A stretch of DNA of 32,164 nucleotides. It comes from Vulcanimicrobiota bacterium. GTDB taxonomy: Bacteria; Vulcanimicrobiota; Vulcanimicrobiia; Vulcanimicrobiales; Vulcanimicrobiaceae. The position numbers were made by a program, and so were the translations under genes. Location: contig PLTN01000094.1 in assembly GCA_003164495.1 (NCBI GenBank), positions 19,833-51,996 on the forward strand. The letters run 5' to 3'. This document shows, piece after piece, positions 1-7,726 of this stretch (position 1 is its first letter; each line of letters opens with the position of its first letter). The notes below the pieces were generated by a model. That model was not told the origin of the DNA and did not search any database. It saw nothing but the letters and a program-made list of their open reading frames with translations.

Positions 1-442
1 TGCCCATCTGCTTGAGGATCGTCTTGACTTCTTTGTCTTGCAGCGGAACGGGCTTCTCACCCGAACCCGGCGAGCCGACGAAGCCGGTGACGCCGCTCGT
101 GTTGCGCACGACGTACCAAGACGCGTCGTCCATGTCCATCTCGACGAGCACGTAGCCCGGAAAGACTTTCTTCGGGGTGATCTTGCGCTTGCCGTCCTTG
201 AACTCGACTTCGTCTTCCATCGGAACGAGCACGCGGAAGATCTTGTCCTGCATGTTCATCGAGTGGATGCGCCGCTCGAGGTTGGCTTTCACCTTGTTCT
301 CGTAACCCGAGTAGGTGTGGATGACGAACCAGTTCTTGTTCGTCTTCGCTTTGGCCGCCGGCGCCGTTGCCTCGGCAACCGCATCGCCCGCGTCTTCGAC
401 GATCTCGACGTTGTCGACGTTTTCGACCGTGGTCTGATCCAT
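1..442 (-). CDS. nusG: Transcription termination/antitermination protein NusG (3' end outside window)
   Basis: NusG binds RNA polymerase and couples transcription to translation or Rho. Reading the minus strand from the ATG at 442 gives 147 residues with no stop before the window edge, so the C-terminal KOW domain is mostly missing. After an acidic N-terminal extension of about 33 residues comes the NGN domain, with the hallmark stretch NWFVIHTYSGYENKV at about residues 36-50, then PKKVFPGYVLVEM near 95 and a NTSGVTGFVG segment near 115. The ATG overlaps the secE stop by one base (TAATG), so translation is coupled. The order rpmG, tRNA-Trp, secE, nusG is a conserved bacterial arrangement, and rplK would be expected next, beyond the left edge. 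Confidence 0.96.
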   Translation of the reverse strand, partial: MDQTTVENVDNVEIVEDAGDAVAEATAPAAKAKTNKNWFVIHTYSGYENKVKANLERRIHSMNMQDKIFRVLVPMEDEVEFKDGKRKITPKKVFPGYVLVEMDMDDASWYVVRNTSGVTGFVGSPGSGEKPVPLQDKEVKTILKQMG

Positions 443-735
443 TAGCGTGTTCCGCCCGTGAGGAAGCTGAAGATCGCGCCGAACGCGAGATCGCAGAGAT
501 AGGTGAAGACGCCGACGCCGATGACCAGCACCACCGTCAGGATCGTCGCCGCGACCCACTCTTCGCGCGACGGCCACGTGACGCGTTTCATCTCCGAGAT
601 GATGCCGCGGAAGAACTCTTGCGTGGCGCGCGCGTTACGTGCCCGAGCCGCGGTAGCGGCGGGGCGAGCGGCCGGCGTGCGATTCGAGGAGGCGGCGCGT
701 GCCGGCGTGCCCGGACCTTTAGGAGTCGATTTCAT
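442..735 (-). CDS. secE: Preprotein translocase subunit SecE
   Basis: SecE is the small essential clamp of the SecYEG channel in the inner membrane. The 97-residue product has an unusual Pro/Ala/Arg-rich N-terminal extension (about residues 3-36), then the conserved amphipathic stretch containing KRVTWPSREE at about 49-58, and one membrane segment (about 62-85). This matches the single-span form of SecE found in most bacteria. It lies between tRNA-Trp and nusG, and its TAA stop shares one base with the nusG start. The ATG at 735 is preceded by AAGAG as a weak ribosome binding site. The extension is typical of high-GC phyla and gives the tail a positive charge. Confidence 0.95.
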   Translation of the reverse strand: MKSTPKGPGTPARAASSNRTPAARPAATAARARNARATQEFFRGIISEMKRVTWPSREEWVAATILTVVLVIGVGVFTYLCDLAFGAIFSFLTGGTR

Positions 736-764
736 GGTGTGCTCTTATACTACCGCAAAAAATC

Positions 765-840
765 TGGCAGGGCGGACAGGACTCGAACCTGCAACCGACG
801 GTTTTGGAGACCGCAACTCTACCAATTGAGCTACCGCCCT
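765..840 (-). tRNA. trnW: tRNA-Trp(CCA)
   Basis: The minus strand folds into a full cloverleaf: acceptor AGGGCGG (840-834) pairs with CCGCCCT (775-769), the anticodon loop is CTCCAAA with anticodon CCA, and the T loop is TTCGAGT. Discriminator G and a genomically encoded CCA end follow (768-765). Its position between rpmG and secE is the classic site of tRNA-Trp. Confidence 0.97.
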
Positions 841-853
841 CAGCTGGGTCGTT

Positions 854-1018
854 TTACTTGGTTTCCCGGTGGGGTTTGTGGCAGCGGCAAAAGCGGCAGT
901 ACTTGCTCAGCTCGAGCCGGTCGGTGGTATTCTGCTTGTTCTTGAACGTGTTGTAGTTCCGGCGCTTGCACTCCGTGCAGGCCATGGTTACCATCACGCG
1001 GTTCTCTTTTTTTGCCAT
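854..1018 (-). CDS. rpmG: 50S ribosomal protein L33
   Basis: This 54-residue gene is too short for usual cut-offs. From the ATG at 1018 it reads [20 protein letters not shown] at the start and ends CHKPHRETK, which is the L33 pattern. Two cysteine pairs are visible: CTEC at residues 14-17 and CRFC at about 41-44. It is therefore the zinc-binding (C+) form of L33, with one extra Cys after the second pair. The protein sits in the large ribosomal subunit near the E site. It is followed 13 bases later by tRNA-Trp and then secE-nusG, probably one transcript. Confidence 0.94.
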   Translation of the reverse strand: MAKKENRVMVTMACTECKRRNYNTFKNKQNTTDRLELSKYCRFCRCHKPHRETK

Positions 1019-1199
1019 CGTTCAATCCGTGAGGCGTCTAGCGCCGGACATAAAGAAAACGGGGCCGGGCCCGTTCCAGGAAGTCATGATACCACACCGC
1101 TCCCAGCCAGGACAAGGGCGTGGTTCCAGCCGATGACTCCCTGGCGCCGCATTTCGCCGGGAAATCTTACGCCCGGCGTCTCCTGTGAGGAACCCGACC

Positions 1200-1550
1200 G
1201 TGCCCGAGACCCCCGAACGCCCCGCCCTCCGCCTGCGCGTGCACATTGGGGAAAGCGACCACCACGGCGGGCAGCCGCTCTATACCGCCATCGTCGAAGC
1301 CGCCCGCCGGGCCGGCCTCGCCGGAGCCACCGTCTTCAAAGGCATCGAGGGGTACGGCGCGCACTCGGTCGTCCACGCGGCGCGCATCGTCGACCTCTCG
1401 GCGGACCTCCCGATCGTCGTCGAGCTGATCGACTCGGCCGAGGCGATTCACGGGTTCTTGCCCGCGCTCAGGGCCATGGTCGCCGACGGTCTCATCACGC
1501 TCGAGGACGTGCGGATCGTTTATCGCGGGGAAGGGAAGGCCAAGCCGTGA
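1200..1550 (+). CDS. DUF190 family protein, CrcB partner
   Basis: The 116-residue product carries the DUF190 pattern: LRVHIGESD near the N-terminus, then HHGGQPLYTAIVEAARRAG, TVFKGIEGYG and a C-terminal VRIVYRG strand. DUF190 proteins are small ferredoxin-fold, PII-like proteins whose genes often adjoin crcB, so a regulatory or accessory role in fluoride export is likely, though not biochemically established. I chose GTG at 1200 because GAGGA lies 7 bases upstream; a GTG at 1185 would add five residues. The TGA stop overlaps the GTG start of crcB by four bases, so the two are translationally coupled. Confidence 0.87.
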   Translation: MPETPERPALRLRVHIGESDHHGGQPLYTAIVEAARRAGLAGATVFKGIEGYGAHSVVHAARIVDLSADLPIVVELIDSAEAIHGFLPALRAMVADGLITLEDVRIVYRGEGKAKP

Positions 1551-1939
1551 TCGACCTGCGCGTCATCGCCGCGGTCGGCCTGGGGGCCGCGATCGGCGGG
1601 ATCTTCCGCCTGTTGGTCACCCAACTGGTCGTCGCGCGAGCGGGAGCCGGCTTCGGCTTCTACGCCACCCTGTTCATTAACGTAAGCGGCTCGTTTCTGA
1701 TCGGCATGGTGATCGAGATGGCCCAGACGCGGGCGAACGTCTCGCCGCTCTGGCGCTACTTTCTCGCAACCGGGATTCTGGGCGGGTACACGACGTTCTC
1801 GACGTTCTCGTTCGAGGCGCTCTCGTTATGGACGGGCGGCTTCATGCTCACCTCGTTCATGTACGTCGCCGGCAGCGTCGTCCTCGGGATCGCCGGCGCG
1901 TTCGGCGGCATCGTGACCGCCCGGGCCCTGGCGCCGTAG
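1547..1939 (+). CDS. crcB: Fluoride ion channel/exporter CrcB (Fluc)
   Basis: CrcB (Fluc) is a small four-helix membrane protein that works as an antiparallel dimer and lets fluoride leave the cell. The 130-residue product has four hydrophobic segments and the signature motifs GAAIGGIFR near residue 13, FINVSGSFLIG near 43 (the pore Asn) and GILGGYTTFSTFSFE near 75 (the Na+ site and Phe-box region). Length is normal for the family. The start is GTG, overlapping the DUF190 stop by four bases, and the stop TAG overlaps the next GTG by one base. A single copy is seen here; some bacteria need two paralogues. Confidence 0.95.
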   Translation: MIDLRVIAAVGLGAAIGGIFRLLVTQLVVARAGAGFGFYATLFINVSGSFLIGMVIEMAQTRANVSPLWRYFLATGILGGYTTFSTFSFEALSLWTGGFMLTSFMYVAGSVVLGIAGAFGGIVTARALAP

Positions 1940-2130
1940 TGCCGCTCGACCTCGACGTGCTCTACAACTGTCCATCGTGCGGTGAGGAAAACGCGATCGG
2001 GGTCGATCCGACCGGCGGCCGCCGCCAGCACGTCGTCGAGGATTGTCCGGTCTGCTGTCGCCCGCTGGTGTTCGATATCGTCATCGATCGCGAAGGCGAC
2101 GCGCTGGTCGAACGCATCGAATGTGAATAG
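1939..2130 (+). CDS. CPXCG-type small zinc-ribbon protein
   Basis: A 63-residue protein starting at a GTG that shares one base with the crcB stop. It contains CPSCGEEN at about residues 11-18 and EDCPVCCRP at about 37-45, two CxxC knuckles that would bind one zinc ion, as in the CPXCG cysteine-rich family. Function is unknown for the family. It is the last gene of the DUF190-crcB unit, and tRNA-Arg follows on the other strand. Confidence 0.85.
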   Translation: MPLDLDVLYNCPSCGEENAIGVDPTGGRRQHVVEDCPVCCRPLVFDIVIDREGDALVERIECE

Positions 2131-2140
2131 CGTGAATGGC

Positions 2141-2218
2141 TGGTGCGACCGGTCAGAATCGAACTGACAACCTTGGCCTTAGGAGTGCCCTGCTCTATCC
2201 AAATTGAGCTACGGCCGC
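2141..2218 (-). tRNA. trnR: tRNA-Arg(CCU)
   Basis: Acceptor GCGGCCG (2218-2212) pairs with CGGTCGC (2151-2145) through one G-U pair. The T arm GTCAG-TTCGATT-CTGAC is perfect, and discriminator A plus encoded CCA are present. The anticodon loop CTCCTAA gives CCU. The anticodon stem GGGCA/GGCCA has only the three middle Watson-Crick pairs, with mismatches at both ends, which is unusual for a working tRNA. Confidence 0.88.
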
Positions 2219-2289
2219 GCACCTAAGCGCACACGTTCGCGAACCGGAAGGGGACCTCCCGGAACGAACGAAGGCCCCTCGCCTCCGAT

Positions 2290-3813
2290 ATGATGCCGGC
2301 GAAGACGCAGCACATCCCGCCGATGAGTTCGGCTCCCGATGGCTTTTCGATCGAGCGTGAGTTACCGTCGCGTTTCGGTGCGTTCTACAAGCCGCTGCAT
2401 GATGTGCTCACGCCGCGCCAGCAACAGATCATCGGCAATCGCAAAGCCGTGCTCAAAGCCTCGCTCGACGGCAAACGCCCGAGCTATCTCGGGCTGAGCG
2501 AAGCCGGCAGCGACTGGCGCATCACTTTGCCGGCGTGGTGCGCCGACCAGCGCAATCAGATGACGGGCCCTGCCGACGACCACGAACTGGTCGTAAAGAT
2601 GCTCAACTCCGGCGCTCCCGGCGTGATGATCGACCTCGAAGATTCGATGGCCAACATCTTCTCCCACACGCTCAAGGGCATCGACAATGCGGTCGCCGCC
2701 TACCATGGCGACCTCACGTACACCGATGCCAAGGCCGGCGGCAAGATCGTGTCGATCACCGACAGTCCGGCGGCGTTGTGGACGCGCCCGCGCGGATTGC
2801 ACCTCTCGCAAGCGGGCATTTACAAAGAGCTGACGTCGGCCACGCTCTTCGATGTAGCGCTGCTCGCCTACAAACTCGATTTCTCACGCCTGAAACATCC
2901 GCTCGCGATCTACATTCCGAAGACGGAGTCGGCCGAAGAGGCGCTGTGGTGGCGCGACGCGTTGGCGGCGATCGCCGTTGCAAAAGGCCAGCCGGCCAAC
3001 GCGATCAAGTGCATGGCGCTGGTCGAGTCGCACCCGTTTGCCTACCAAATCGAAGAATTTGCATACACGCTGCGCGATCATCTTCTCGGGTTGAATCTCG
3101 GCCGCTGGGATTACATGGCGAGCCTGATCCACTTCAACCTCGACGATCCGGCGTGGGTGCTGCCCGATCGCAACACGATACCGATCGACGTGCCGTTCTT
3201 TCAAGCGCTGCGCGAACGGATTCCCGAAGTGTGCCATCATCACCGCCTCCTCGCGATCGGCGGCATGACGGCGATCTTTCCGGATCGCAACAACGCCGCG
3301 CTGAATAAACAAGCGCTCGAGAGCCTCGAGAAAGACAAGAAGAACGAAGCGGCGTGCCTGTTCGACGGGGCGTGGACGGGTCATCCGGATCAGAACGCCA
3401 TCGCGATCGCACAATTCCCCGAACCCAATGCGGGCATGAAGCGTAACCCGATCGCCAACGCGACCCCCGACCTGCGGCCGCCGCTCGGCAACGCGGGTAC
3501 GAAATCCGTGAACGGAACGCGCGCCGCGGTACGCACCGTCATTCGCTACCGGCACGGCTACTTGATGGGCCGCGGCGCGTCGCTGCTCGACGGCTACATG
3601 GAAGACTTGGCCACCGACCGCATCTACCGTTTGATGATCGCGCAGCGGTATCTGCACGGTATGCACACCGCCGCCGACGTCACGCGCTTCTTCGACGAAG
3701 AACTTGCGCGTCTACTCGTCGATCCGAACAACGCCAAGGATTCGAAAGTTTTCCGCGAAGCGCGCCGCCAAAGCGAAGAGATGATCCGGCAAGGCTTCCA
3801 CGACCCGATCTAG
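2290..3813 (+). CDS. aceB: Malate synthase (glyoxylate shunt), A-type
   Basis: Malate synthase condenses glyoxylate with acetyl-CoA to give malate, the second step of the glyoxylate bypass in the cytoplasm. The 507-residue length fits the A isoform. The family signature [KR]-[DENQ]-H-x2-G-L-N-x-G-x-W-D-Y is met by RDHLLGLNLGRWDY at about residues 262-275. Further A-form landmarks are PRGLHL near 168, PKTESAEEALWW, the HRLLAIGGMTAIFPDR block near 318, and MEDLATDRI near 437, which carries the C-terminal catalytic Asp. Isocitrate lyase is not in the window. The ATG at 2290 has only a distant GAAGG upstream; ATG 2323 is an alternative. It converges on fumarylacetoacetase and their stops overlap in CTAG. 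Confidence 0.95.
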   Translation: MMPAKTQHIPPMSSAPDGFSIERELPSRFGAFYKPLHDVLTPRQQQIIGNRKAVLKASLDGKRPSYLGLSEAGSDWRITLPAWCADQRNQMTGPADDHELVVKMLNSGAPGVMIDLEDSMANIFSHTLKGIDNAVAAYHGDLTYTDAKAGGKIVSITDSPAALWTRPRGLHLSQAGIYKELTSATLFDVALLAYKLDFSRLKHPLAIYIPKTESAEEALWWRDALAAIAVAKGQPANAIKCMALVESHPFAYQIEEFAYTLRDHLLGLNLGRWDYMASLIHFNLDDPAWVLPDRNTIPIDVPFFQALRERIPEVCHHHRLLAIGGMTAIFPDRNNAALNKQALESLEKDKKNEAACLFDGAWTGHPDQNAIAIAQFPEPNAGMKRNPIANATPDLRPPLGNAGTKSVNGTRAAVRTVIRYRHGYLMGRGASLLDGYMEDLATDRIYRLMIAQRYLHGMHTAADVTRFFDEELARLLVDPNNAKDSKVFREARRQSEEMIRQGFHDPI

Positions 3814-5045
3814 GCGATAATCGTGCCGCGGACCTCGCCGAAGTCGACGCGGGCCGGTCCGCTTCCGGCGCAACCGTGCAAGACGATTGTATCGCCGTCT
3901 TCGAGGAACGTACGCGTCTCGCCGGACGGCAGCGCGATCGGATGTGCCCCGCGCCAACTCAGCTCGAGCAAGCTGCCGTAGGTGCCGGGTTCGCTGCCGG
4001 AGATCGTGCCGGTGCCGAACAAATCGCCCGCCCGAACGCGCGAGCCGTTGGAGGTCATGTGCGCAAGTTGTTGCGCGACATTCCAATACATCTCGCGAAA
4101 GTTCGTTCGCGAGATCACGGCGGGCGCGATGTTTTGCGCGCGCATCCGTTCGGTTTGCAGCAGAACCTCGAACGCGATATCGTAGGCGTAGTTTTCGCGC
4201 ACGCGCAGATGCGGCAGCGGTTCGGGGTCGAGCACGCGATTGGGGACGCGGAACGGTTCGAGCGCATCGAGCGAGACGAGCCACGGTGAGATCGACGTCG
4301 CGAACGACTTGCCGAGGAACGGACCCAGCGGCACGTATTCCCACGCTTGGATGTCACGCGCGCTCCAGTCGTTGAGCAACACGTAGCCGTAGACGTGATC
4401 GCGCACCGCGTCGGCGGGTATTGATTCACCCAGCTTGTTACCGGGGCCGGCAACCCACGCCATCTCCAGTTCGATGTCAAGGAGTTCCGTTGGGCCGAAG
4501 TCCGGCGCCGGCGCGTCGGGAGCTTTGCGTTGCCCATGCGGGCGTCGAATCGACGTACCGCTTACGACGACGGAACTTGCACGGCCATGATAGCCGATCG
4601 GAACATAGCGGTAATTCGGCTGAAGCGGCTCCGTGCCGGGCCGTAGAATTTTGCCGGCATTCGTGGCGTGTTCGATACCGGAGTAAAAGTCAACGTAGTC
4701 CCCTACCTCGATCGGCATCATCATCACTGCTGCCGAACGCGACACAAGCGCGCGCATCACGGCTTCTCGTTCGTCCTGCGTGGCAGTATCGCCGAGGAGG
4801 CGTTGCAGCGTCGCGCGCAATGAGCGCCAAGCACCGGGACCGTGCCCGAGAAACGCATTCAGCGAACGCGCATCAAGCAGCGTTTCGTCGTCGATAAGCC
4901 GCTCGCGGATCAACGTCGAAAGATCGACAATCGACGCACCAATCGCTACCCCTGGACGCGGCGCATCATCCGTTTCGAAGATACCAAGCGGCAGGTTCTC
5001 AATACCGAAGCCGCTGCCGTCCGAACCGTCTATCCACGATGGCAT
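3810..5045 (-). CDS. fahA: Fumarylacetoacetase
   Basis: This is the last enzyme of tyrosine/homogentisate breakdown, hydrolysing 4-fumarylacetoacetate to fumarate and acetoacetate. The product (411 residues from ATG 5045) shows the two-domain FAH pattern. The N-terminal domain has SWIDGS and FGIENLPLGIF, and the catalytic domain has DYVDFYSGIEHATNAG near residue 115, GYHGRASSVVVSG, the metal ligands in LLDIELEMAW near 188, and NDWSARDIQAWEYVPLGPFLGKSFATSISPW with the conserved Lys. A TTG at 5066 would add seven residues; the ATG is preferred because homologues begin near SWI. Homogentisate dioxygenase and maleylacetoacetate isomerase are not nearby. Its stop overlaps the malate synthase stop, tail to tail. 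Confidence 0.95.
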   Translation of the reverse strand: MPSWIDGSDGSGFGIENLPLGIFETDDAPRPGVAIGASIVDLSTLIRERLIDDETLLDARSLNAFLGHGPGAWRSLRATLQRLLGDTATQDEREAVMRALVSRSAAVMMMPIEVGDYVDFYSGIEHATNAGKILRPGTEPLQPNYRYVPIGYHGRASSVVVSGTSIRRPHGQRKAPDAPAPDFGPTELLDIELEMAWVAGPGNKLGESIPADAVRDHVYGYVLLNDWSARDIQAWEYVPLGPFLGKSFATSISPWLVSLDALEPFRVPNRVLDPEPLPHLRVRENYAYDIAFEVLLQTERMRAQNIAPAVISRTNFREMYWNVAQQLAHMTSNGSRVRAGDLFGTGTISGSEPGTYGSLLELSWRGAHPIALPSGETRTFLEDGDTIVLHGCAGSGPARVDFGEVRGTIIA

Positions 5046-5069
5046 CCCTCGCGGGTACGGTTCCAAATG

Positions 5070-5096
5070 AAAAGACCCCTCGAAAGCCGAGGGGTC
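5070..5096 (-). terminator. Rho-independent terminator after tRNA-Thr(GGU)
   Basis: A perfect 9-bp stem GACCCCTCG/CGAGGGGTC (5074-5082 with 5088-5096) with a 5-base loop is followed, on the minus strand, by TTTT. It begins 8 bases after the CCA end of tRNA-Thr and ends just before the fumarylacetoacetase gene, so it separates the tRNA transcript from fahA. Confidence 0.85.
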
Positions 5097-5103
5097 GATA
5101 TTC

Positions 5104-5178
5104 TGGAGCTGGCGGCGAGGATTGAACTCGCGACCTTCTCGTTACCAACGAGATGCTCTACCACTGAGCTACGCCAGC
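5104..5178 (-). tRNA. trnT: tRNA-Thr(GGU)
   Basis: Acceptor GCTGGCG pairs with CGCCAGC, the anticodon stem TCTCG/CGAGA encloses TTGGTAA with anticodon GGT, and the T arm is GCGAG-TTCAATC-CTCGC. CCA is encoded. The stop codon of the upstream endonuclease-like gene is the TAG at tRNA bases 8-10. Confidence 0.97.
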
Positions 5179-5681
5179 TTGTACCGACTCGCCCACCGAA
5201 TATGCCGATCTTGCCGGTTGACGGTGGGGGCAACCCGAAGGTGCATGAACGTGTCGACTATTTCCGATTCTGGAACGAGATACGAGTCGCCTGTCTGGGG
5301 ACAAAAGACGCCGATGAACTCGATTTGCCCGCGGTACGAGCGAGACGTACCACCTCGGTGTCGATGGGAGCTACAGCACGAAACGCGGATCGAGCCAAGA
5401 TTCAGTCGCCCTGTCTTCACTTGGACACGAGAAAGCGTCTCCCCATCATCGATGATCAAATCGTAGCGATGCGAATCTCCTAGTGGCTTCGACACAATAT
5501 AACCCGAACGGGCTAGCGCAAGCGCAACTTCGAGTTCAGAGACATCGCCGATCGCTTTTGTGTTGCGTTTTGTTTTCTCAGCATTCGGAGCCGCCGCGAT
5601 CGCTAGTAGATTTTCAACATCTTCGGGTGGGAACAAATACGAAACGCTCATCAGTGTCATTGTCTCGTATTGTTGTGCCAA
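5169..5681 (-). CDS. PD-(D/E)XK endonuclease-like protein (group I intron-associated, PDDEXK_5 type)
   Basis: A 170-residue protein with the pattern of the small PD-(D/E)XK nucleases associated with group I introns (PDDEXK_5). The conserved Glu lies in GDVSELEVALALARSGY near residues 46-62, the core is HRYDLIIDDG near 71-80 followed by LSRVQVKTGR near 83-92 (the xVK strand), then Y-x-G-x-I-x-F-I-G-V and a C-terminal RHIRWASRYKL. No intron is seen in the adjacent tRNA. The stop codon TAG is inside tRNA-Thr, so the 3' end of the gene supplies the first 10 bases of the tRNA. Three in-frame ATGs (5681, 5660, 5651) compete; none has a strong ribosome binding site. Related stand-alone copies can be host or selfish genes; function here is inferred from the fold only. 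Confidence 0.78.
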   Translation of the reverse strand: MAQQYETMTLMSVSYLFPPEDVENLLAIAAAPNAEKTKRNTKAIGDVSELEVALALARSGYIVSKPLGDSHRYDLIIDDGETLSRVQVKTGRLNLGSIRVSCCSSHRHRGGTSRSYRGQIEFIGVFCPQTGDSYLVPESEIVDTFMHLRVAPTVNRQDRHIRWASRYKLA

Positions 5682-5771
5682 CTGGTTGGCACGTCTACCT
5701 AGAGGAGTCCGACGTACCGACCCACTAGACCCCCACTAACGGAAGAAACCACTACCGGAGACGGGGTTCGC

Positions 5772-7724
5772 ATGGCAAAGAAAGATTCGGGCGGCGTTGA
5801 CAGACGCGCGTTTTTAGGCGGAATCGGTGCCGCCGGGGCCGCAGCCGCGGCGGTCGCGGGAGTTAAGCCCTCACCTGCGGAGGCCAAGCCCACGGCCCTG
5901 CCGCCCGTCTCCCAGTCGTACGCGACGACCATCGCGCAACTGGAGCAGGCACCCCCGATCGATCACGGCCCCGGCGCCGATGCTCAGCACATCACGAATC
6001 CCGGCTCCGACTACATGGTCGACGTTTTGATCGCGCTCGGCTACAAGTACGTTGCCGCGACGCCGGGCACGACGTTCCGCGGGCTCCAAGAGTCGGTCAT
6101 CAATTACGCCCAGGGCAAGATGGAGTGGCTTTCGTGCGCGCACGAAGAGATCTCCGGATCGATGGCCCACGGTTACGCCAAAGCCGCCGGGAAACCCATG
6201 ATCATCATGGTGCACAACACCGTCGGCCTTCAGCACGCTTCGATGGCGATGTACAACTGCTGGGCCGACCGCGTACCGATGCTGGTGATACTCGGAAACT
6301 ATGCCGACGGCGCGCTCCGCTCCAGCTCGGCCGACTGGGATCACTCGATGCTCGATAACGCGGCGATGGTCCGCGGTTACATCAAGTACGACGAGCAGCC
6401 CGGCTCCCTCCAGCACTACAAAGAGTCGATGCTGCGCGGACACGGCTTGATGATGACCGCACCGAGCGGCCCGATCGTCATGGTCTGCGAACAGACGCTG
6501 CAAGAAGACACGCAGTCGCGCAAACCGCAGCCGCCGATGCCGGCCTACGTTGCGGCGACGCAGCCGGCGCCGGATCCAGGCGCGATTCATCAGATCGCCC
6601 AGATGCTCGTCACGGCGAAAAATCCGGTCATCGTCGCGGATCGCGCAACGCGGTCGCAGGCCGACGTCCAGAACCTCGTCAAGCTCGCCGAGGCGCTCCA
6701 AGTGCCGGTGATCGACAAACTGGGCCGGATGAACTTCCCGACCAACCACTACCTCAACGGCGCGCCAGGGCTGACCAGCGAGGCGGACCTGATCCTCGCG
6801 CTCGACCCGGGCGACCTGGCGAGTTACGTTGAGCGGCTGCCGGAATCGATCGCGCGCGACACGATTCGTACCGCCCGTCCGGATTGCAAGGTCATCTCGA
6901 TCGATTCCGAGCTGCTCGCCAGCGCCGGCAACTATCAAGATAAACAGCGCTTCTATCAGGCCGATTTTCCGGTCGCTGCCGACTCTCCGACGACGTTGCC
7001 ATACCTCATCGAGGCGGTGAACAGCGCGATGTCAACCGCGCGGCGTAATGAGAACCCGCAACGCGAAGCGCGCCAGCGCGAGGCCTTCTACATCAAGCGC
7101 CAGGCCGACATGGCATATGCCGCGGTCGGCTGGGATTCGCAACCGATCAGCGTCGCGCGCATGTGCATGGAAATCTGGAACCAGATCAAGGGCGACCCAT
7201 GGTCGGTCGTCTCGTCGACGGGCTTCCAAAGCAACTGGCCGGCCCGCCTCTGGGACTTCACCGATTACAGCCAGTATCACGGCGGTTCGGGCGCCGCGGG
7301 CATCGGCTACATCGGCGGCGCCGCGATTGGCTGCGCGCTCGCTCATAAGGACAACGGCGGCGCCGTGTGCGTCAGCTTCCAGGGCGACGGTGACTTCATG
7401 ATGGGTCCCGGCGCGATGTGGACCGCAGCGCATCACCGGATTCCGCTCTTGATGGTCATCCACAACAATCGCGCCTGGTACCAAGAAACGATGTCGGTCC
7501 AAATTCTAGCGTCGCGACGCGACCGGCATCCCGACCGCGGGCGCATCGGAACCGAGATCGTCGATCCCAACATCAACTACGCCAACGTCGCGCAAGGCTT
7601 CGGCGTCTACGCCGAACCGCAGATCACGCACCCGGACCAACTTGCACCGGCGATCGCGCGGGCGCTCAAAGTGGTAAAGAGCGGTCATCCCGCGCTGCTC
7701 GACATCGTGTCGCAAGGGAGATGA
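5772..7724 (+). CDS. Tat-exported thiamine diphosphate-dependent enzyme (acetolactate synthase/benzoylformate decarboxylase superfamily)
   Basis: A 650-residue thiamine-diphosphate enzyme with a twin-arginine signal: D10-R11-R12-AFLGG, an Ala-rich hydrophobic stretch, and a likely cleavage site after AEA at 36-38. Export of a folded, cofactor-loaded enzyme to the periplasm is expected. The PYR domain (about 70-250) has the catalytic Glu in CAHEEISGSMAHGYAKAAGK (E125). A central domain follows (about 265-420). The PP domain (about 450-650) has the cofactor motif GDGDFMM (548-554) ending at NN (575-576). The substrate is unknown; relatives decarboxylate or condense 2-oxo acids. The next gene, a diheme cytochrome c, starts 2 bases after the stop, suggesting that electrons from 2-oxo acid or aldehyde oxidation pass to the cytochrome. 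Start ATG 5772 has GGAG 10 bases upstream. Confidence 0.88.
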   Translation: MAKKDSGGVDRRAFLGGIGAAGAAAAAVAGVKPSPAEAKPTALPPVSQSYATTIAQLEQAPPIDHGPGADAQHITNPGSDYMVDVLIALGYKYVAATPGTTFRGLQESVINYAQGKMEWLSCAHEEISGSMAHGYAKAAGKPMIIMVHNTVGLQHASMAMYNCWADRVPMLVILGNYADGALRSSSADWDHSMLDNAAMVRGYIKYDEQPGSLQHYKESMLRGHGLMMTAPSGPIVMVCEQTLQEDTQSRKPQPPMPAYVAATQPAPDPGAIHQIAQMLVTAKNPVIVADRATRSQADVQNLVKLAEALQVPVIDKLGRMNFPTNHYLNGAPGLTSEADLILALDPGDLASYVERLPESIARDTIRTARPDCKVISIDSELLASAGNYQDKQRFYQADFPVAADSPTTLPYLIEAVNSAMSTARRNENPQREARQREAFYIKRQADMAYAAVGWDSQPISVARMCMEIWNQIKGDPWSVVSSTGFQSNWPARLWDFTDYSQYHGGSGAAGIGYIGGAAIGCALAHKDNGGAVCVSFQGDGDFMMGPGAMWTAAHHRIPLLMVIHNNRAWYQETMSVQILASRRDRHPDRGRIGTEIVDPNINYANVAQGFGVYAEPQITHPDQLAPAIARALKVVKSGHPALLDIVSQGR

Positions 7725-7726
7725 GC

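Noticed and set aside
1129-1144. GCCGATGACTCCCTGG upstream of the crcB unit resembles the 3' part of a fluoride riboswitch
   Set aside because: The 5' stem-loop with the matching pseudoknot partner (a GGAG-type loop) could not be found at the right distance; only a loose GGAAGTCAT complement lies upstream.
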